This document shows positions 37,303 through 45,867 of a DNA stretch of 64,000 nucleotides, in pieces. Origin of the DNA: Streptomyces sp. Tu 3180. GTDB taxonomy: Bacteria; Actinomycetota; Actinomycetes; Streptomycetales; Streptomycetaceae. The position numbers and the translations under genes were made by a program. Each line of letters opens with the position of its first letter. The first letter of the stretch is position 1. The stretch covers positions 6,054,001 through 6,118,000 of the forward strand of contig NZ_WOXS01000002.1 in assembly GCF_009852415.1 (NCBI RefSeq). Direction: 5' to 3'. A model generated the notes under the pieces. It did not search any database, was not told the origin of the DNA, and saw nothing but the letters and a program-made list of their open reading frames with translations.

Positions 37303-37989
37303 GTGAGACTGCTCCTCGTCGAGGACGACAACCACGTCGCCGCCGCCCTGTCGGCGGTGCTGGCCCGGCACGGGTTCGACGTCACCCACGCGCGCAGCGG
37401 TGAGGAGGCCCTCCAGGCGCTCGTCCCCGAGGGCAACGGTTTCGGCGTGGTCCTGCTCGACCTGGGCCTGCCCGACCAGGACGGTTACGAGGTCTGCGGC
37501 AAGATCCGCAAGCGCACCAGCACACCGGTGATCATGGTCACCGCGCGCTCCGACGTGCGCTCCCGCATCCACGGACTCAACCTCGGCGCCGACGACTACG
37601 TGGTCAAGCCGTACGACACGGGGGAACTGCTCGCCCGGATCCACGCCGTCAGCCGGCGCACCGTCCAGGAGGAGACCACCGGCGGCACCGAGACCGAGCT
37701 GCGCCTGGGCCCGGTGCGCATCGAGCTGCCGACCCGCCAGGTCAGCGTGAACGGCTCGGCCGTCCCCCTGACCCGCAAGGAGTTCGACCTGCTGGCCCTG
37801 CTCGCCCAGCGCCCCGGGGTCGTCTTCCGCCGGGAGCAGATCATCAGCGAGGTGTGGCGCACCAGCTGGGAGGGGACCGGCCGCACCCTGGAGGTGCACG
37901 TCGCCTCCCTGCGCGCCAAGCTGCGCATGCCGGCCCTCATCGAGACCGTACGCGGAGTCGGCTACCGGCTCGTCGCGCCCGCGGCCTAG
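37303..37989 (+). CDS. OmpR-family response regulator
   Basis: 228 residues. Receiver at ~1-118 with phospho-acceptor D53 (VVLLDLGLPDQDGYE) and the lysine in VVKPYDTGE. The C-terminal winged-helix DNA-binding domain spans ~135-225 (PLTRKEFDLLALLAQRPGVVFRREQIISEVW ... TLEVHVASLRAKL). GTG 37303 follows AAAGGGG; upstream in-frame sequence lacks receiver homology. The kinase gene begins 9 nt downstream. Divergence from gluABCD raises the possibility of control of glutamate uptake, but nothing in the sequence proves it. Confidence 0.9.
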   Translation: MRLLLVEDDNHVAAALSAVLARHGFDVTHARSGEEALQALVPEGNGFGVVLLDLGLPDQDGYEVCGKIRKRTSTPVIMVTARSDVRSRIHGLNLGADDYVVKPYDTGELLARIHAVSRRTVQEETTGGTETELRLGPVRIELPTRQVSVNGSAVPLTRKEFDLLALLAQRPGVVFRREQIISEVWRTSWEGTGRTLEVHVASLRAKLRMPALIETVRGVGYRLVAPAA

Positions 37990-37998
37990 CGGGGCCGG

Positions 37999-39432
37999 GT
38001 GCGCACACGTCTGCTTCCGCTGCTCATCGTCCTGATGGCGGCCGTCCTCCTCGCGCTCGGCGTCCCGCTCGCCGTGAGTCTGGCCGGCGCGCAGCAGCAG
38101 AAGGTCGTCGTCGACCGGATCGACGACACGGCACGCTTCGCGGCCCTCGCCCAGTTCGTCACCGAGCCGTCCGCCCCGGCCACCGGGGACATCAACGAGC
38201 GCCAGGAGACGCTCCGCAGCGAACTGCGCAGCTACCACGAGGTCTACGGCATCCGCGCCGGCGTGTTCTACCGCAACGACTCGCCCATGGCGCACGCCCC
38301 GGACGACTGGTTCCTCCCGCGGTCGGGCGAGGTGCGGGACGCCTTCGAGGAGGCGCTGCTCAGCCGCCGCAGCCACGACCCCGAGCAGGTGTGGCCCTGG
38401 CAGCGGCGCAGTCTCGTGGTGGCCTCGCCGGTCATCCGGGACGGCGACGTCGTCGCCGTCGTCGTCACCGACTCGCCCACCGGGGCCATGCGCTCCCGCA
38501 TCCTGCAGGGCTGGCTGGTCATCGGCGCGGGGGAGGCCGCCGCCATGCTGCTGGCCGTCGGCGCGGCCCTGCGGCTGACCGGCTGGGTGCTCAGGCCCGT
38601 GCGCGTCCTGGACGCCACCACCCACGACATCGCCACCGGACGGCTGAAGTCCCGGGTCGCCGCGGCGGGCGGACCCCCGGAGCTCAGACGCCTCGCCCGG
38701 TCGTTCAACGAGATGGCGGACAACGTCGAGAGCGTGCTGGAGCAGCAGCGCGCCTTCGTCGCCGACGCCTCCCACCAGCTGCGCAACCCGCTCTCGGCGC
38801 TGCTGCTGCGCATCGAGCTGCTCGCCCTCGAGCTGCCCGAGGGCAACGAGGAGATCGCCTCGGTCCAGGCCGAGGGCAGGCGTCTGGCGCGGGTCCTGGA
38901 CGACCTGCTCGATCTGGCGCTCGCCGAGCACAGCGAGGCCCAGCTCCAGGTCACCGACATCGGCGCGGTGGCCGGCGAGCGCGTCGCGGCCTGGGCGCCC
39001 ACCGCCGAGGCCAAGGGGGTCCGCCTGACCGGGGACTGCCCGCCGACCACGGCCTGGGCCGACCCGGTCGCGCTCTCCAGCGCGCTGGACGCGGTCATCG
39101 ACAACGCGGTGAAGTTCACGCCCGAGGGCGAGACCGTCGAGGTGACCGTCACCTCGAACGGCGACACCTCCACCGTCGTCGTCACCGACAACGGCCCGGG
39201 GCTGACCGACGAGGAGCTGACCCGCGTCGGCGACCGGTTCTGGCGCAGCGGCCGGCACCAGAACGTCAAGGGCTCCGGCCTCGGCCTGTCCATCTCCCGG
39301 GCCCTGCTCGCGGCGGGCGGCGGCTCCCTCGCCTACGGCCACCACGAGCCGCACGGGCTGACGGTCACGGTGACGGTGCCGCGGAACGCCCCCACGGGTG
39401 AGGCGACGGCTCAGGGCTTGACGGACCGGTAG
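37999..39432 (+). CDS. Membrane sensor histidine kinase
   Basis: A 477-residue partner of the preceding regulator. The N-terminal membrane helix is at ~8-30 (LLIVLMAAVLLALGVPLAVSL). An extracytoplasmic sensor region covers ~33-170. The second helix is at ~175-198, with a HAMP domain to ~250. The HisKA domain carries H259 (VADASHQLRNPL). The HATPase domain has DNAVKF, VTDNGPGL and GSGLGLSIS boxes. The GTG start is 9 nt after the regulator stop. The 3' end overlaps the convergent TAXI gene by 22 bp. Confidence 0.9.
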   Translation: MRTRLLPLLIVLMAAVLLALGVPLAVSLAGAQQQKVVVDRIDDTARFAALAQFVTEPSAPATGDINERQETLRSELRSYHEVYGIRAGVFYRNDSPMAHAPDDWFLPRSGEVRDAFEEALLSRRSHDPEQVWPWQRRSLVVASPVIRDGDVVAVVVTDSPTGAMRSRILQGWLVIGAGEAAAMLLAVGAALRLTGWVLRPVRVLDATTHDIATGRLKSRVAAAGGPPELRRLARSFNEMADNVESVLEQQRAFVADASHQLRNPLSALLLRIELLALELPEGNEEIASVQAEGRRLARVLDDLLDLALAEHSEAQLQVTDIGAVAGERVAAWAPTAEAKGVRLTGDCPPTTAWADPVALSSALDAVIDNAVKFTPEGETVEVTVTSNGDTSTVVVTDNGPGLTDEELTRVGDRFWRSGRHQNVKGSGLGLSISRALLAAGGGSLAYGHHEPHGLTVTVTVPRNAPTGEATAQGLTDR

Positions 39433-40406
39433 TGGCGGCGGGCGCCCTCGTGCAGCCGGAGCGGGTCGGTGTAGATCGCGGTGCGCACGTCGACCAGCTG
39501 CGCGGAGTGGACGTGCGCACCGATGCCGTCCCGGCTCCTGAGCACGATGCGGGTCAGCCACTCGGTGAGCCGGGGGTCCGCGTCCGCCCTGGTGATCAGG
39601 AGGTTGGACACCGCCATCGTCGGGACGGCCGAACCGAGCTGACTGCCGGGGTAGGCCGACTCCGGCATGCTGGTGGCCCGGTAGTGACGCGTGGCCCCGC
39701 CCTGCTCGTGCAGCTCGGCGACGAGGTCGGCACCGATCGGTACGAACCGCAGCGCGGAATCCTCGGCGAGCGTCTTCAGGCCGTCCGTGGGCAGTCCGCC
39801 CGACCAGAAGAACGCGTCCAGGCCGTGTCCCAGCCGCTCCGGCCCGGTGTCGATGCCGTCCGCGTAGGGCCTGATGTCCGTCTCCGGGTCGATGCCGGCC
39901 GCCCGGAGGATCCGGTTGGCGATGAGCCGGACCCCCGACTTGGGCGGTCCTATGGCGACCCGCTTGCCCCGCAGGTCCGCGACGGAGCGGATGCCCGAGC
40001 CGGGCGCGACCGCGAGCTGCACGTAGTCGTCGTACAGGCGCGCCACCCCGCGCAGCCGGTCCGCGCCCGGCCGGCCGGCCAGCCGGTACGTCTCCACCGC
40101 GTCGGCCGCGGCGATCGCGAAGTCGGCCTGCCCGGTCGCCACCCGCCGCACGTTCTCCTGCGAGCCGTCACTCGTCTTCAGCCGGACCTCGAGGTCCGGC
40201 ATGTGCTTGCCGAGCGAGGTGCGCAGGAGCTCGCCGTACTTCTGGTAGACGCCCGCGCGGGTTCCCGTGCTCAGCGTGACCGTCCCGCCGGGCGGCTCCT
40301 CGCCCCAGGGCGCCAGCCACCACAGCAGCAGTGCGAGCGCCACGAGGCCGGCGGCCGCGCCCCGCAGGGCCCGGCGCCTGCCGATCCGGGACAGTGCGTG
40401 GAGCAT
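39411..40406 (-). CDS. TAXI-family TRAP transporter solute-binding protein
   Basis: 331 residues. A basic N-terminus then one hydrophobic helix (~18-34, GLVALALLLWWLAPWG) serves as signal anchor. The remainder is the TAXI fold (VTLSTGTRAGVYQKYGELLRTSLGK, QADFAIAAADAVETYR, LRGVARLYDDYVQLAV, LRGKRVAIGPPKSGVRLIANRILRAAGIDP, GLDAFFWSGGLPTDGLKTL). No TRAP membrane subunits are adjacent. TAXI proteins encoded beside a two-component system may instead act as a ligand sensor for the kinase; here the two genes are convergent and physically overlapping. Confidence 0.85.
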   Translation of the reverse strand: MLHALSRIGRRRALRGAAAGLVALALLLWWLAPWGEEPPGGTVTLSTGTRAGVYQKYGELLRTSLGKHMPDLEVRLKTSDGSQENVRRVATGQADFAIAAADAVETYRLAGRPGADRLRGVARLYDDYVQLAVAPGSGIRSVADLRGKRVAIGPPKSGVRLIANRILRAAGIDPETDIRPYADGIDTGPERLGHGLDAFFWSGGLPTDGLKTLAEDSALRFVPIGADLVAELHEQGGATRHYRATSMPESAYPGSQLGSAVPTMAVSNLLITRADADPRLTEWLTRIVLRSRDGIGAHVHSAQLVDVRTAIYTDPLRLHEGARRHYRSVKP

Positions 40407-40512
40407 GCGCGCGATCCTGCCAGCCCGGTGCCCCGCTGACCAGGGCGGGGCTCACAGCCCGGAGCCGAGCGCGGGCCGGGGAGGTGTCCGGGGCGGCCGC
40501 TACAGTCGCCGC

Positions 40513-40920
40513 ATGAGTTCCTCGCCCGCCGACCTGGTCCGTGCGTTCCACCGCGCCTTCGGGCTGGACGTCCGTGACACACCGTCCGAGGTCTCGCCGG
40601 ACCTGGCCGCCCACCGCGGCGAACTGCTGGCCGAGGAGGCCGCGGAGGTCGCCGAGGTGTCGGTGAAGGGCCCGCTCGACCGGCTCGCCCACGAGCTGGC
40701 CGACGTCGTCTACGTCGCGTACGGCACGGCACTCGTCCACGGGATCGACCTCGACGCGGTCATCGCCGAGATCCACCGCTCCAACATGACCAAGCTCGGC
40801 CCCGACGGCCAGGTCAGCCGCCGTGCCGACGGCAAGGTCCTCAAGGGCGACCACTACGAGGCCCCGGACGTGGCGGCGGTACTGCGGCGGCAGGGCTGGG
40901 CGCCGGACGGGGAGGCGTGA
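40513..40920 (+). CDS. MazG-like nucleotide pyrophosphohydrolase
   Basis: A 135-residue all-alpha NTP pyrophosphohydrolase fold. The metal-binding pattern is LLAEEAAEVAEV followed by ELADVVYVAYGTALVHGIDLDAVIAEIHRSNMTKLG, with the E..EE and D residues expected. A C-terminal GKVLKGDHYEAPD is typical of the phosphoribosyl-ATP-pyrophosphohydrolase-like subgroup. It likely hydrolyses damaged or excess nucleotides. TACAGT lies 6 nt before the ATG (leaderless type). It stands directly upstream of miaB. Confidence 0.8.
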   Translation: MSSSPADLVRAFHRAFGLDVRDTPSEVSPDLAAHRGELLAEEAAEVAEVSVKGPLDRLAHELADVVYVAYGTALVHGIDLDAVIAEIHRSNMTKLGPDGQVSRRADGKVLKGDHYEAPDVAAVLRRQGWAPDGEA

Positions 40921-41010
40921 GCCACCGGGCGGGGGCACGGCGCGGGCCACGGGCCGTGGAGCCCGCCACCGCGGGCTCCTCCGGCGGCCGGGCACGTCCC
41001 GGGGACCGCC

Positions 41011-41016
41011 TACCCT
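41011..41016 (+). promoter_or_regulatory. -10 box for leaderless miaB
   Basis: TACCCT exactly 7 nt before the miaB ATG, with no ribosome-binding site. Confidence 0.5.
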
Positions 41017-41023
41017 GTATGCC

Positions 41024-42550
41024 ATGAGCAGCATCGACCGGAGCCAGTCAGCGGGCGGCACGCGCACCTACGAAGTACGCACCTACGGGTGCCAGATGAA
41101 CGTCCACGACTCCGAGCGATTGGCCGGGCTGCTGGAGGACGCGGGCTACGTCCGCGCCCCCGAGGGCTCCGACGGCGACGCGGACGTCGTCGTCTTCAAC
41201 ACCTGCGCGGTGCGCGAGAACGCCGACAACAAGCTGTACGGCAACCTGGGCCACCTCGCCCCCAAGAAGGCGAGCCGCCCCGGCATGCAGATCGCGGTCG
41301 GCGGCTGCCTCGCGCAGAAGGACCGCGACACCATCGTGAAGCGCGCCCCGTGGGTGGACGTCGTCTTCGGCACGCACAACATCGGCAAGCTGCCGGTCCT
41401 GCTGGAGCGCGCCCGCGTCCAGGAGGAGGCGCAGGTCGAGATCGCCGAGTCGCTGGAGGCGTTCCCGTCCACGCTGCCGACCCGCCGCGAGAGCGCGTAC
41501 GCGGCCTGGGTGTCCGTCTCCGTCGGCTGCAACAACACCTGCACCTTCTGCATCGTCCCCGCGCTGCGCGGCAAGGAGAAGGACCGGCGCCCCGGCGACA
41601 TCCTCGCCGAGATCGAGGCCCTGGTCGCCGAGGGCGTCTCGGAGATCACCCTGCTCGGGCAGAACGTCAACGCCTACGGCTCCGACATCGGCGACCGCGA
41701 GGCGTTCAGCAAGCTGCTGCGGGCCTGCGGGAGGATCGACGGCCTGGAGCGCGTCCGCTTCACCTCGCCGCACCCGCGCGACTTCACCGACGACGTCATC
41801 GCCGCCATGGCCGAGACGCCGAACGTGATGCCGCAGCTCCACATGCCGCTCCAGTCCGGCTCGGACACGGTCCTGAAGGCGATGCGCCGCTCCTACCGGC
41901 AGGAGCGCTACCTCGGCATCATCGAGAAGGTGCGCGCCGCCATCCCGCACGCGGCGATCAGCACCGACATCATCGTGGGCTTCCCCGGCGAGACCGAGGA
42001 GGACTTCGAGCAGACCCTGCACGTCGTGCGCGAGGCCCGCTTCGCGCAGGCGTTCACCTTCCAGTACTCCAAGCGCCCGGGCACCCCGGCCGCCGAGATG
42101 GACGGCCAGATCCCCAAGAAGGTCGTCCAGGAGCGCTACGAGCGGCTCGTCGCCCTCCAGGAGGAGATCTCCTGGGAGGAGAACAAGAAGCAGGTCGGCC
42201 GCACCCTGGAGCTGATGGTCGCCGAGGGCGAGGGCCGCAAGGACGAGACCACCCACCGTCTCTCCGGCCGTGCCCCCGACAACCGTCTGGTGCACTTCAC
42301 CAAGCCGGAGCAGGAGGTCCGTCCCGGCGACGTGGTCACCGTCGAGATCACCTATGCCGCCCCGCACCACCTGCTCGCCGAGGGGCCCGTGCTGGACGTG
42401 CGCCGCACGCGCGCGGGGGACGCCTGGGAGAAGCGGAACTCCGAGAAGGCGGCGAAGACCGCGCAGCCGGCGGGCGTGATGCTGGGTCTGCCGAAGATCG
42501 GCGTCCCCGAACCGCTCCCGGTGGCCGCGAGCGGCTGCGGCTGCGACTGA
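41024..42550 (+). CDS. miaB: tRNA-2-methylthio-N6-dimethylallyladenosine synthase MiaB
   Basis: A 508-residue radical-SAM methylthiotransferase acting on isopentenyl-A37 of tRNAs, the step after MiaA. The N-terminal domain has its three cysteines (TYGCQMN, NTCAVRENA, VGGCLAQ). The radical-SAM motif is C169-NNT-C173-TF-C176. The TRAM domain is at ~375-440 (ELMVAEGEGRKDETTHRLSGRAPDNRLVHF). A ~60-residue tail ends in Gly-Cys-Gly-Cys-Asp, which is not standard for MiaB. Start ATG 41024 is leaderless. The partner miaA is 1.7 kb downstream. Confidence 0.95.
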   Translation: MSSIDRSQSAGGTRTYEVRTYGCQMNVHDSERLAGLLEDAGYVRAPEGSDGDADVVVFNTCAVRENADNKLYGNLGHLAPKKASRPGMQIAVGGCLAQKDRDTIVKRAPWVDVVFGTHNIGKLPVLLERARVQEEAQVEIAESLEAFPSTLPTRRESAYAAWVSVSVGCNNTCTFCIVPALRGKEKDRRPGDILAEIEALVAEGVSEITLLGQNVNAYGSDIGDREAFSKLLRACGRIDGLERVRFTSPHPRDFTDDVIAAMAETPNVMPQLHMPLQSGSDTVLKAMRRSYRQERYLGIIEKVRAAIPHAAISTDIIVGFPGETEEDFEQTLHVVREARFAQAFTFQYSKRPGTPAAEMDGQIPKKVVQERYERLVALQEEISWEENKKQVGRTLELMVAEGEGRKDETTHRLSGRAPDNRLVHFTKPEQEVRPGDVVTVEITYAAPHHLLAEGPVLDVRRTRAGDAWEKRNSEKAAKTAQPAGVMLGLPKIGVPEPLPVAASGCGCD

Positions 42551-42653
42551 CGCGGACGGACCGGCCGAAGCGGACCGGGACCGGTGGATCGACGGCGGCC
42601 CGACCGGCCGGGCCGCGGCGGCGGGCTGCTCCACGGCGGCTACGCTGCCGATC

Positions 42654-43370
42654 ATGCTAGTCGCCGCCGCAGTCTGCCCCTGCCCGCCGCTGCTCGTCCC
42701 CGAGGTCGCCGCGGGTGCCGCCCCCGAACTGGACGCCACGCGTGCCGCGTGCACGGACGCGCTGGGGGTGCTCGCCGCCGCCCGGCCCGACCGGCTCGTG
42801 GTGGTCGGGCCGGCGGCGGCTGCCGGACCCGAGAGCTACCCGGAGGGCACCCCGGGGTCCTTCCGCGGCTTCGGCGTCGGCCTGGACGTACGGCTGGGCC
42901 CGGACAGGGGCGCGCCGACCGGGCGGGAACTCCCGTACGGGCTCGCCGTGGGCGCGTGGATGCTGGGCAGGGCCGGGTGGGCGGACGCCCCCGTCGAGGG
43001 CCTGGCAGTGGGGGAGACCCTCGCGACCGAGCGGTGCGTCGAGGAGGGAAGGGCGATCGCCGCGCGGGCGGACCGGGTGGCGATGCTGGTGATGGGCGAC
43101 GCCAGCGCCTGCCGCACCCTCAAGGCCCCGGGCTACCTCGACGAACGCGCGGCCCCCTTCGACGCGGAGGTCGCGCGCGCGCTGGGCGCGGCCGACACCG
43201 CGGCCCTGTGCGCGCTGGACACCGGCCTGGCGCGCGAACTGAAGGTGTCCGGCCGTGCCCCCTGGCAGGTCCTGGCGGGCGCCGCGGCCGGGAACCCGGA
43301 CCTGGAGGGGGCCCTGCTCCACGAGGACGCCCCGTACGGGGTGGGCTACATCGTGGCCGCCTGGTCGTAG
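42654..43370 (+). CDS. LigB-like class III extradiol dioxygenase-fold protein
   Basis: 238 residues related to the LigB/DODA fold (MLVAAAVCPCPPLLVPEVAAG, RLVVVGPA, MLVMGDASACRTLKAPGYLDERAAPFDAEV, PWQVLAGAAAG, EDAPYGVGYIVAAW). The histidines that bind iron in true dioxygenases are not obvious at the N-terminus (Cys-Pro-Cys instead), so catalysis by that mechanism is doubtful. Genes of this family sit between miaB and miaA in many actinobacteria, hinting at a tRNA-modification or related role. TACGCT lies exactly 7 nt before the ATG. Confidence 0.75.
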   Translation: MLVAAAVCPCPPLLVPEVAAGAAPELDATRAACTDALGVLAAARPDRLVVVGPAAAAGPESYPEGTPGSFRGFGVGLDVRLGPDRGAPTGRELPYGLAVGAWMLGRAGWADAPVEGLAVGETLATERCVEEGRAIAARADRVAMLVMGDASACRTLKAPGYLDERAAPFDAEVARALGAADTAALCALDTGLARELKVSGRAPWQVLAGAAAGNPDLEGALLHEDAPYGVGYIVAAWS

Positions 43371-43402
43371 GAACCGGCCGGCCCCGCGGGAACCGGCCGG
43401 CC
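43370..43402. repeat. 14-bp direct repeat after the LigB-like gene
   Basis: GGAACCGGCCGGCC occurs at 43370-43383 and 43389-43402. Each copy contains the palindrome CCGGCCGG, so the pair may also form hairpins in the 118-bp convergent gap. Confidence 0.6.
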
Positions 43403-43488
43403 GGATCACCGGCCCCGGACCCGGCCGGAGGAACGGCGGACGGCCGGGAGCCCTCCATGTGCTCCACGGCCGTCCGGCGGCGCACCGC

Positions 43489-43782
43489 TCAGGAGACGGG
43501 CGGTGGCCCGGCCGGTGGCGTCGTGCCGCCCGTGCCCGGACCGGGGTCGTTCTCGGGCGCGGGACCGGGGTCGTTCTTGTGCGCGAGCCGGTCCATGGCG
43601 TCCCTGGCCTTCCCCGTACCGGTCTGGATCCTGTCGCTGTACTTGCCCTTGGTCCGCTCGTCGACGGCCCGCGCGGCCCTGTCCAGGCCGTGCTGGATCT
43701 TGTCCCCGTGCTGCTGCGCGAGGCCGGAGACCTTGCTCTTGGCCGGGTCGAGTCTGGCCTTCAGATTGTGCAGGAGACCCAT
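43489..43782 (-). CDS. Rv0909-like small 'antitoxin' family protein
   Basis: 97 residues; the N-terminal ~65 (MGLLHNLKARLDPAKSKVSG ... KYSDRIQTGTGKARDAMDRL) match the short helical actinobacterial family annotated as antitoxin Rv0909. A Pro/Gly/Asp-rich tail follows. No toxin of the partner (Rv0910-like) family is adjacent, so the toxin-antitoxin label should be treated with caution. It follows the small acidic gene on the same strand with a 23-bp gap. Confidence 0.65.
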   Translation of the reverse strand: MGLLHNLKARLDPAKSKVSGLAQQHGDKIQHGLDRAARAVDERTKGKYSDRIQTGTGKARDAMDRLAHKNDPGPAPENDPGPGTGGTTPPAGPPPVS

Positions 43783-43805
43783 GGTGCACCTTCCCTCGCC
43801 GGCGT

Positions 43806-44078
43806 CTACGTGCGGGCGCCCCCGCCGGCCTCGCTGTCGGCCGCCTCGGAGGACTGCTGCTTCGGGATCTCGACGCCGTCGCCGCGGGTGACCTCGCCGG
43901 TCTCCTCCGCCGCCGGCCCGGAGGCCTTCGGCGCGTCGGCCGGCACCGTCGGCTCCGCGGCCCCGGCCGCGTCCTCCTCCGTCTTCGGCCCGGCCGCGGC
44001 CCCGTCGGCCCGGGCCCCGTCGGTCCGTGTCTCCTCCGTGGCCTTCGACCTCCGAAAAAGCCATGCAAAAACGCCCAT
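43806..44078 (-). CDS. Small acidic protein with hydrophobic N-terminus
   Basis: 90 residues. A short hydrophobic/basic start (MGVFAWLFRRSK) is followed by ~75 residues rich in Ala, Glu, Asp and Pro without predicted fold. ATG 44078 has GGAG at 5-nt spacing; the GTG at 44084 in the same frame overlaps that site. Probably co-transcribed with the Rv0909-like gene. Function unknown; coding character and spacing make a real gene likely. Confidence 0.5.
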   Translation of the reverse strand: MGVFAWLFRRSKATEETRTDGARADGAAAGPKTEEDAAGAAEPTVPADAPKASGPAAEETGEVTRGDGVEIPKQQSSEAADSEAGGGART

Positions 44079-44259
44079 ATCCACTCCATACGTTACTCGT
44101 GCGAGTGGTATCCCGCGTGACCCGGTGCGTCCGTTCGCGCGACCCGGTCGCCGCCGTCGTGATCCGGCGGCGGGAAACCCGCAACGGGCAACGACCCCGC
44201 GCCGGTCGCGTCACGTAACTCGTTCGAGAGCGGGCTGCGGGGTTTGCGAGACTGGATCG

Positions 44260-45198
44260 GTGAGCAGCGCACCCCTCGCCCCCCGTGTCATCGCCGTCGT
44301 CGGACCCACTGCGGCCGGAAAGTCCGATCTGGGGGTCTTCCTGGCCCAGCGGTTGGGCGGTGAAGTCGTCAACGCCGACTCCATGCAGCTCTACCGGGGG
44401 ATGGACATCGGAACCGCCAAGCTGACGTCCGAGGAGCGCGGTGGCGTCCCGCACCACCTGCTGGACGTCTGGGACGTCACCGTCACCGCGTCCGTCGCCG
44501 AGTACCAGCGGCTGGCCCGCGAGCGGATCGACGCGCTGCTCGCCGAGGGGCGCTGGCCCGTCCTGGTCGGCGGCTCCGGCCTCTACGTCCGCGGAGCCAT
44601 CGACAACCTGGAGTTCCCGGGCACCGACCCCGAGGTCAGGGCCCAGCTGGAGGACGAGCTCACCCTGCGCGGCCCGGGAGCGCTGCACGCGCGCCTCGCC
44701 GCCGCGGACCCCGAGGCGGCGCGGGCCATCCTGCCGAGCAACGGCCGCCGCATCGTGCGCGCACTCGAGGTGATCGAGATCACCGGCCGGCCCTTCACCG
44801 CCAACCTCCCCGGCCACGACTCCGTCTACGACACCCTCCAGATCGGCGTCGACGTGGCCCGGCCCGAACTGGACGAGCGCATCGCCCGCCGGGTCGACCG
44901 GATGTGGGAGGCGGGCCTCGTGGACGAGGTGCGCGCACTGGAGGCGCAGGGGTTGCGTGAAGGGCGTACGGCCTCGCGCGCGCTCGGCTACCAGCAGGTA
45001 CTCGCGGCGCTCGCCGGTGAGTGCAGCATGGAGGAGGCGCGGTCCGAGACCGTGCGTGCCACCAAGCGCTTCGCGCGCCGTCAGGATTCGTGGTTCAGGC
45101 GCGATCCCCGGGTGCATTGGTTGAGTGGGGCCGCGGCGGACCTCGGGGAACTTCCGCGGCTCGCTCTGTCGTTGGTCGAACGACCGGTTACAGCCTGA
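44260..45198 (+). CDS. miaA: tRNA dimethylallyltransferase MiaA
   Basis: 312-residue enzyme transferring dimethylallyl from DMAPP to A37 of UNN-decoding tRNAs; product is the MiaB substrate. The P-loop is VGPTAAGKSDL (~14-24). NADSMQLYRGMDIGTAKLT, the VGGSGLYVRGAIDNL region and ALGYQQVL are all present. GTG 44260 has GAGACT 6 nt upstream, a leaderless pattern, and no ribosome-binding site. The frame is open far upstream without coding character. Confidence 0.95.
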   Translation: MSSAPLAPRVIAVVGPTAAGKSDLGVFLAQRLGGEVVNADSMQLYRGMDIGTAKLTSEERGGVPHHLLDVWDVTVTASVAEYQRLARERIDALLAEGRWPVLVGGSGLYVRGAIDNLEFPGTDPEVRAQLEDELTLRGPGALHARLAAADPEAARAILPSNGRRIVRALEVIEITGRPFTANLPGHDSVYDTLQIGVDVARPELDERIARRVDRMWEAGLVDEVRALEAQGLREGRTASRALGYQQVLAALAGECSMEEARSETVRATKRFARRQDSWFRRDPRVHWLSGAAADLGELPRLALSLVERPVTA

Positions 45199-45305
45199 TC
45201 ACGTCCTGGCATCGGGACGCCCAGGCCGCCGTCGGGGCCTGTGACGCCGTGCCATCATCGAGCTTCGATCGACCAGTGGAGTCCAAGTTGGGAGGGCGCG
45301 TGGCG

Positions 45306-45809
45306 ATGGAGGCCGGCCCTCGCGACACCGCACACGGCACCGAACACCTCACCACCGAGCGGGGTGCCCCGGAGCAGGAAACCGACCGTCTCAGCCCGGA
45401 CGGGCCCGAGGAGACGCAGGGCGGTGTGACCGACGACGGTCCCGAGCCGGAGCAGATGTTCGCGGGCGGTGACGAGGTCGAGGTCGAGCTGCGCCCGCAG
45501 CGCCGGCTGCGCATCTGGCAGCTCGCCCCCATCGTCGGTCTGGCCGCGGTCGGTTCCCTGATGTTCGCCTTCCCCCTCGCCTTCGACTTCGGCGACAGCG
45601 GGGCCGTGATCGCCATGCTGGGCCTGCTGATCTGCTCCTGCTCGGCCGGCTGGGGGATGATGGCCGCCCGCCGGGTGGGCCACACCTGGCCGGGCCTGCC
45701 GGCCAGGGGATCCGGGCGCAGACCCGACTGGCGGGTCGTGACCGGCTACGCCGTGATGGTCGCCGCGGTGGTGGCCCTGGCCGTCTGGCGGGTCGCCCGG
45801 CTCCGCTGA
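45306..45809 (+). CDS. Membrane protein of unknown function between miaA and dapF
   Basis: 167 residues. Residues ~1-70 are acidic and hydrophilic (EQETDRLSPDGPEETQGG...). Three hydrophobic segments follow (LAPIVGLAAVGSLMFAFPLA, VIAMLGLLICSCSAGWGMM and VVTGYAVMVAAVVALAVW), giving a cytoplasmic N-tail and a small membrane bundle. ATG 45306 has GGGAGGG at 9 nt; the GTG at 45300 is too close to it. No family recognised. Confidence 0.6.
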   Translation: MEAGPRDTAHGTEHLTTERGAPEQETDRLSPDGPEETQGGVTDDGPEPEQMFAGGDEVEVELRPQRRLRIWQLAPIVGLAAVGSLMFAFPLAFDFGDSGAVIAMLGLLICSCSAGWGMMAARRVGHTWPGLPARGSGRRPDWRVVTGYAVMVAAVVALAVWRVARLR

Positions 45810-45867
45810 CGTCCGTCCGGTCATCGGCGGGGAGGGTGCTGTCGTGCCCACCCCGTACGATCGAGGG

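Noticed and set aside
43489..44078. Complete toxin-antitoxin system
   Set aside because: Only an antitoxin-family protein is recognisable; the neighbour does not resemble a toxin.
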